Positions 12,279 through 14,092 of a DNA stretch of 14,092 nt are shown in pieces (the stretch's first letter is position 1; the number at the start of each line of letters is the position of its first letter). The DNA comes from Rhodobacter sp. (lineage in GTDB: Bacteria; Pseudomonadota; Alphaproteobacteria; Rhodobacterales; Rhodobacteraceae): contig JAIXVS010000193.1 of the NCBI GenBank assembly GCA_027482795.1, positions 1-14,092 on the forward strand, read 5' to 3'. The position numbers were made by a program, and so were the translations under genes. The notes below the pieces were generated by a model that worked only from the letters and a program-made list of their open reading frames with translations, was not told the origin of the DNA and did no database searches.

Positions 12279-13583
12279 ATGATCCCACGTTATTCCCGCC
12301 CCGATATGGTGGCCATCTGGTCGCCCGAGACCAAGTTTAAAATCTGGTACGAGATTGAGGCCCATGCCTGCGATGCCCAAGCGGCCCTTGGCGTTATTCC
12401 AAAGGAAAACGCGGCGGCGGTTTGGCGCGCGAAGGATGTGGTGTTTGATGTGGCGCGGATTGACGAGATTGAAGCCGTGACCAAGCATGATGTCATAGCA
12501 TTCCTGACGCATTTGGCCGAACATATCGGCGCGGATGATGCGCGGTTTGTGCATCAGGGCATGACCAGTTCTGATGTGCTGGATACCACGCTGAATGTGC
12601 AATTGGTGCGGGCGACGGATTTGTTGCTGATTGGGATGGATAGGGTTTTGGCGGCGCTGAAAACCCGCGCGTTTGAACATAAAGACACCATCCGCATTGG
12701 CCGTTCGCACGGCATTCATGCAGAGCCCACCACAATGGGGCTGACCTTTGCGCGGTTTTATGCCGAAATGGCGCGGGGGCGGGCGCGGCTGCTGGCCGCA
12801 CGGGCGGAAATTGCCACGGGGGCTATTTCTGGCGCGGTGGGCACATTTGCCAATATTGACCCATCGGTCGAAGATCATGTTTGCAAAATGTTGGGGCTGG
12901 TGCCCGAACCCATTTCCACCCAAGTCATCCCGCGCGACCGCCATGCGATGTATTTTGCGACCCTTGGGGTGATTGCCTCTAGCATCGAAAACATCGCCAT
13001 TGAAATCCGCCACATGCAGCGGACCGAGGTTTTGGAAGCCGAAGAATTCTTCTCGCCCGGGCAAAAGGGATCATCGGCGATGCCGCACAAACGCAATCCC
13101 GTATTGTCAGAAAATTTAACCGGTCTGGCGCGCCTTGTACGCATGTCCGTGACCCCCGCGCTAGAGAATGTGGCCCTGTGGCACGAGCGCGATATCTCGC
13201 ACTCCTCGGTTGAGCGGGCGATTGGGCCAGATACCACGATTACGCTGGATTTTGCGCTGCACCGACTGGGGGGGCTTTTGGAAAAGCTGGTGATATACCC
13301 TGATAACATGCTGAAAAACATGAATAAATTTCGCGGCCTAGTGATGAGCCAGCGCGTGCTGCTGGCGCTGACGCAGGCGGGTGTTTCGCGCGAAGATAGT
13401 TACCGCCTTGTGCAGCGCAACGCGATGAAGGTTTGGGAGGCGGGCGCAGATTTTAAAACCGAGCTGCTGGCAGACCCAGAGGTGACAGCCGCGCTAAGCC
13501 CCGCAGAAATTGAAGAAAAGTTCGATATTGGCTATCATACAAAGCACGTCGATACGATTTTTGCCCGCGTTTTTGGGGCCTGA
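12279..13583 (+). CDS. purB: adenylosuccinate lyase
   Basis: Cytoplasmic purine enzyme that releases fumarate at two steps: SAICAR to AICAR, and adenylosuccinate to AMP. The 434 residues are of usual length. The N-terminus MIPRYSRPDM is typical of PurB. TKHDVIAF (68-75) holds H70, TSSDVLD is at 96-102, and GRSHGIHAEPTTMG (141-154) carries the catalytic His region. The fumarase/aspartase-superfamily signature GSSAMPHKRNP (264-274) is the mobile loop with the catalytic Ser. I chose the ATG at 12279 because AAAAGGAGG lies 5 bases upstream and the conserved N-terminus begins there; the frame is open 31 codons further up, but that extension has no family sequence and overlaps the promoter. Divergent from the broken toxin gene. 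Identification is secure. Confidence 0.97.
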   Translation: MIPRYSRPDMVAIWSPETKFKIWYEIEAHACDAQAALGVIPKENAAAVWRAKDVVFDVARIDEIEAVTKHDVIAFLTHLAEHIGADDARFVHQGMTSSDVLDTTLNVQLVRATDLLLIGMDRVLAALKTRAFEHKDTIRIGRSHGIHAEPTTMGLTFARFYAEMARGRARLLAARAEIATGAISGAVGTFANIDPSVEDHVCKMLGLVPEPISTQVIPRDRHAMYFATLGVIASSIENIAIEIRHMQRTEVLEAEEFFSPGQKGSSAMPHKRNPVLSENLTGLARLVRMSVTPALENVALWHERDISHSSVERAIGPDTTITLDFALHRLGGLLEKLVIYPDNMLKNMNKFRGLVMSQRVLLALTQAGVSREDSYRLVQRNAMKVWEAGADFKTELLADPEVTAALSPAEIEEKFDIGYHTKHVDTIFARVFGA

Positions 13584-13584
13584 C

Positions 13585-13602
13585 CTGCCCGTTTTAGGGC
13601 GG
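13585..13602 (+). terminator. short hairpin after purB, weak terminator candidate
   Basis: CTGCCC/GGGCGG forms a 6-pair stem (one U-G wobble) with loop GTTTTA directly after the purB stop codon. It is followed by TGTTAACC, not a U-tract. It may slow readthrough from purB into fliG but is not convincing. The rest of the 64-base gap shows only the AAGGGGA ribosome site of fliG. Confidence 0.22.
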
Positions 13603-13647
13603 TGTTAACCGACCCGTGCGATGGTTCTTGGAAACAAGGGGAATCGC

Positions 13648-14092
13648 ATGACAGATCAGGGTTTTGGGCAGTTTTTGGGGGCAATTGAACCTGCACAGCG
13701 GTTTGCGCCTGCGCCCATCGCTGTGGCCCCGCGCACGTTGACGCGCGCGCAAAAGGCGGCTGTCATCGTGCGGTTTTTGATTTCCGAAGGCAGTAGCATT
13801 CCGTTGCAAAGCCTGCCTGACAAAATGCAGGCAGATTTGACCCAAGCGATGAGCCAGCTGCGGCTGATTGATCGCACCACGCTGGCCGAAGTGGTGGACG
13901 AATTTCTCAACGAGTTGGAACAGGTCGGACTTGCCTTTCCGGGCGGTTTGGAAGGGGCGCTTGCCGCGATGGATGGGCATTTGGGGCAAAACGCGGTCAC
14001 CCGCTTGCGGCGGATTGCGGGCAAAACATCGCATGCTGATCCGTGGGATCGGCTGATCAGTCAAGATACGGGGAAAATTCTGCCTTTGGTGC
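13648..14092 (+). CDS. fliG: FliG-family flagellar motor switch protein, N-terminal part (partial, cut by window edge)
   Basis: FliG is the switch-complex subunit on the cytoplasmic face of the flagellar MS ring that contacts FliF, FliM and the stator. From the ATG at 13648, 148 codons are open to the window edge, about 40% of the usual 330-350. After a Pro/Ala-rich lead of about 29 residues, LTRAQKAAVIVRFL (31-44) matches the first helix of FliG_N (the LTG-EKAAI pattern). Helices continue through DLTQAMSQLRLID (63-75) and LAEVVDEFLNELE (79-91) to LRRIAG (120-125). DPWDRLISQD (131-140) looks like the start of the FliG middle domain. The torque-generating C-terminal domain is beyond the window. 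AAGGGGA 5 bases upstream supports the start. It stands behind purB, and no other flagellar gene is visible here. Good but not certain, because only one domain is seen. Confidence 0.8.
   Translation, partial: MTDQGFGQFLGAIEPAQRFAPAPIAVAPRTLTRAQKAAVIVRFLISEGSSIPLQSLPDKMQADLTQAMSQLRLIDRTTLAEVVDEFLNELEQVGLAFPGGLEGALAAMDGHLGQNAVTRLRRIAGKTSHADPWDRLISQDTGKILPLV

Noticed and set aside
12252..13064. Minus-strand frame of 270 codons opposite purB
   Set aside because: Antisense of the well-supported purB; no recognisable domain.
13594..14064. Minus-strand frame of 156 codons at the right end
   Set aside because: Antisense to the FliG-like gene, which has family motifs and a ribosome site.
1..14092. 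CRISPR arrays, tRNA genes, insertion sequences, phage genes
   Set aside because: No regularly spaced repeats, no cloverleaf-like sequence, and no transposase, integrase or phage structural motif were found on either strand.

Overview
The window reads as chromosomal DNA of an alphaproteobacterium, most likely a Rhodobacteraceae (Roseobacter-group) member. Support comes from the high GC with strong G/C third-position bias, the family-level look of the housekeeping proteins (CimA-type citramalate synthase, Uup-type ABC-F ATPase, short AlkA-like glycosylase, FliG with a proline-rich N-terminal lead) and the short, tightly packed operons. No tRNA, rRNA, insertion sequence, prophage or CRISPR array is visible.

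Layout. (1) 1-760, minus: the N-terminal half of guaB (IMP dehydrogenase), running off the left edge. (2) 889-2602, plus: a stand-alone class I glutamine amidotransferase, then glucokinase (glk). (3) 2614-3905, minus: a translationally coupled pair, an AlkA-like DNA glycosylase followed by a phospholipase/carboxylesterase-type hydrolase. (4) 3969-5639, plus and divergent from the glycosylase: an MFS transporter and a GNAT acetyltransferase that starts at TTG. (5) 5649-8068, minus: cimA overlapping by 4 bases with a squalene/phytoene-synthase-fold protein that resembles the complex I assembly factor NDUFAF6. (6) 8181-9596, minus: cysS. (7) 9760-11574, minus: uup-like ABC-F ATPase. (8) about 11620-12210: an AT-richer island holding a PemK/MazF-family toxin gene interrupted by one in-frame TGA, and a possible small RNA ending in a clear terminator. 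(9) 12279-13583, plus: purB. (10) 13648-14092, plus: the N-terminal part of fliG, running off the right edge.

Most of the window is core metabolism and information processing: purine synthesis (guaB, purB), entry of glucose into glycolysis (glk), the citramalate route to isoleucine (cimA), tRNA charging (cysS), ribosome-associated ATPase activity (uup) and DNA repair (AlkA-like). I found no large undescribed multi-gene system. The stretches that deserve attention are small: the interrupted toxin with its palindrome and promoter, the neighbouring three-hairpin transcript candidate, the GC break inside cysS, the NDUFAF6-like gene coupled to cimA, and a shared promoter layout with exactly 6 bases between a putative -10 box and the ATG, which suggests leaderless messages. 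All GC figures are hand counts of selected 60-base lines. Promoter calls are by eye. No database search was possible.
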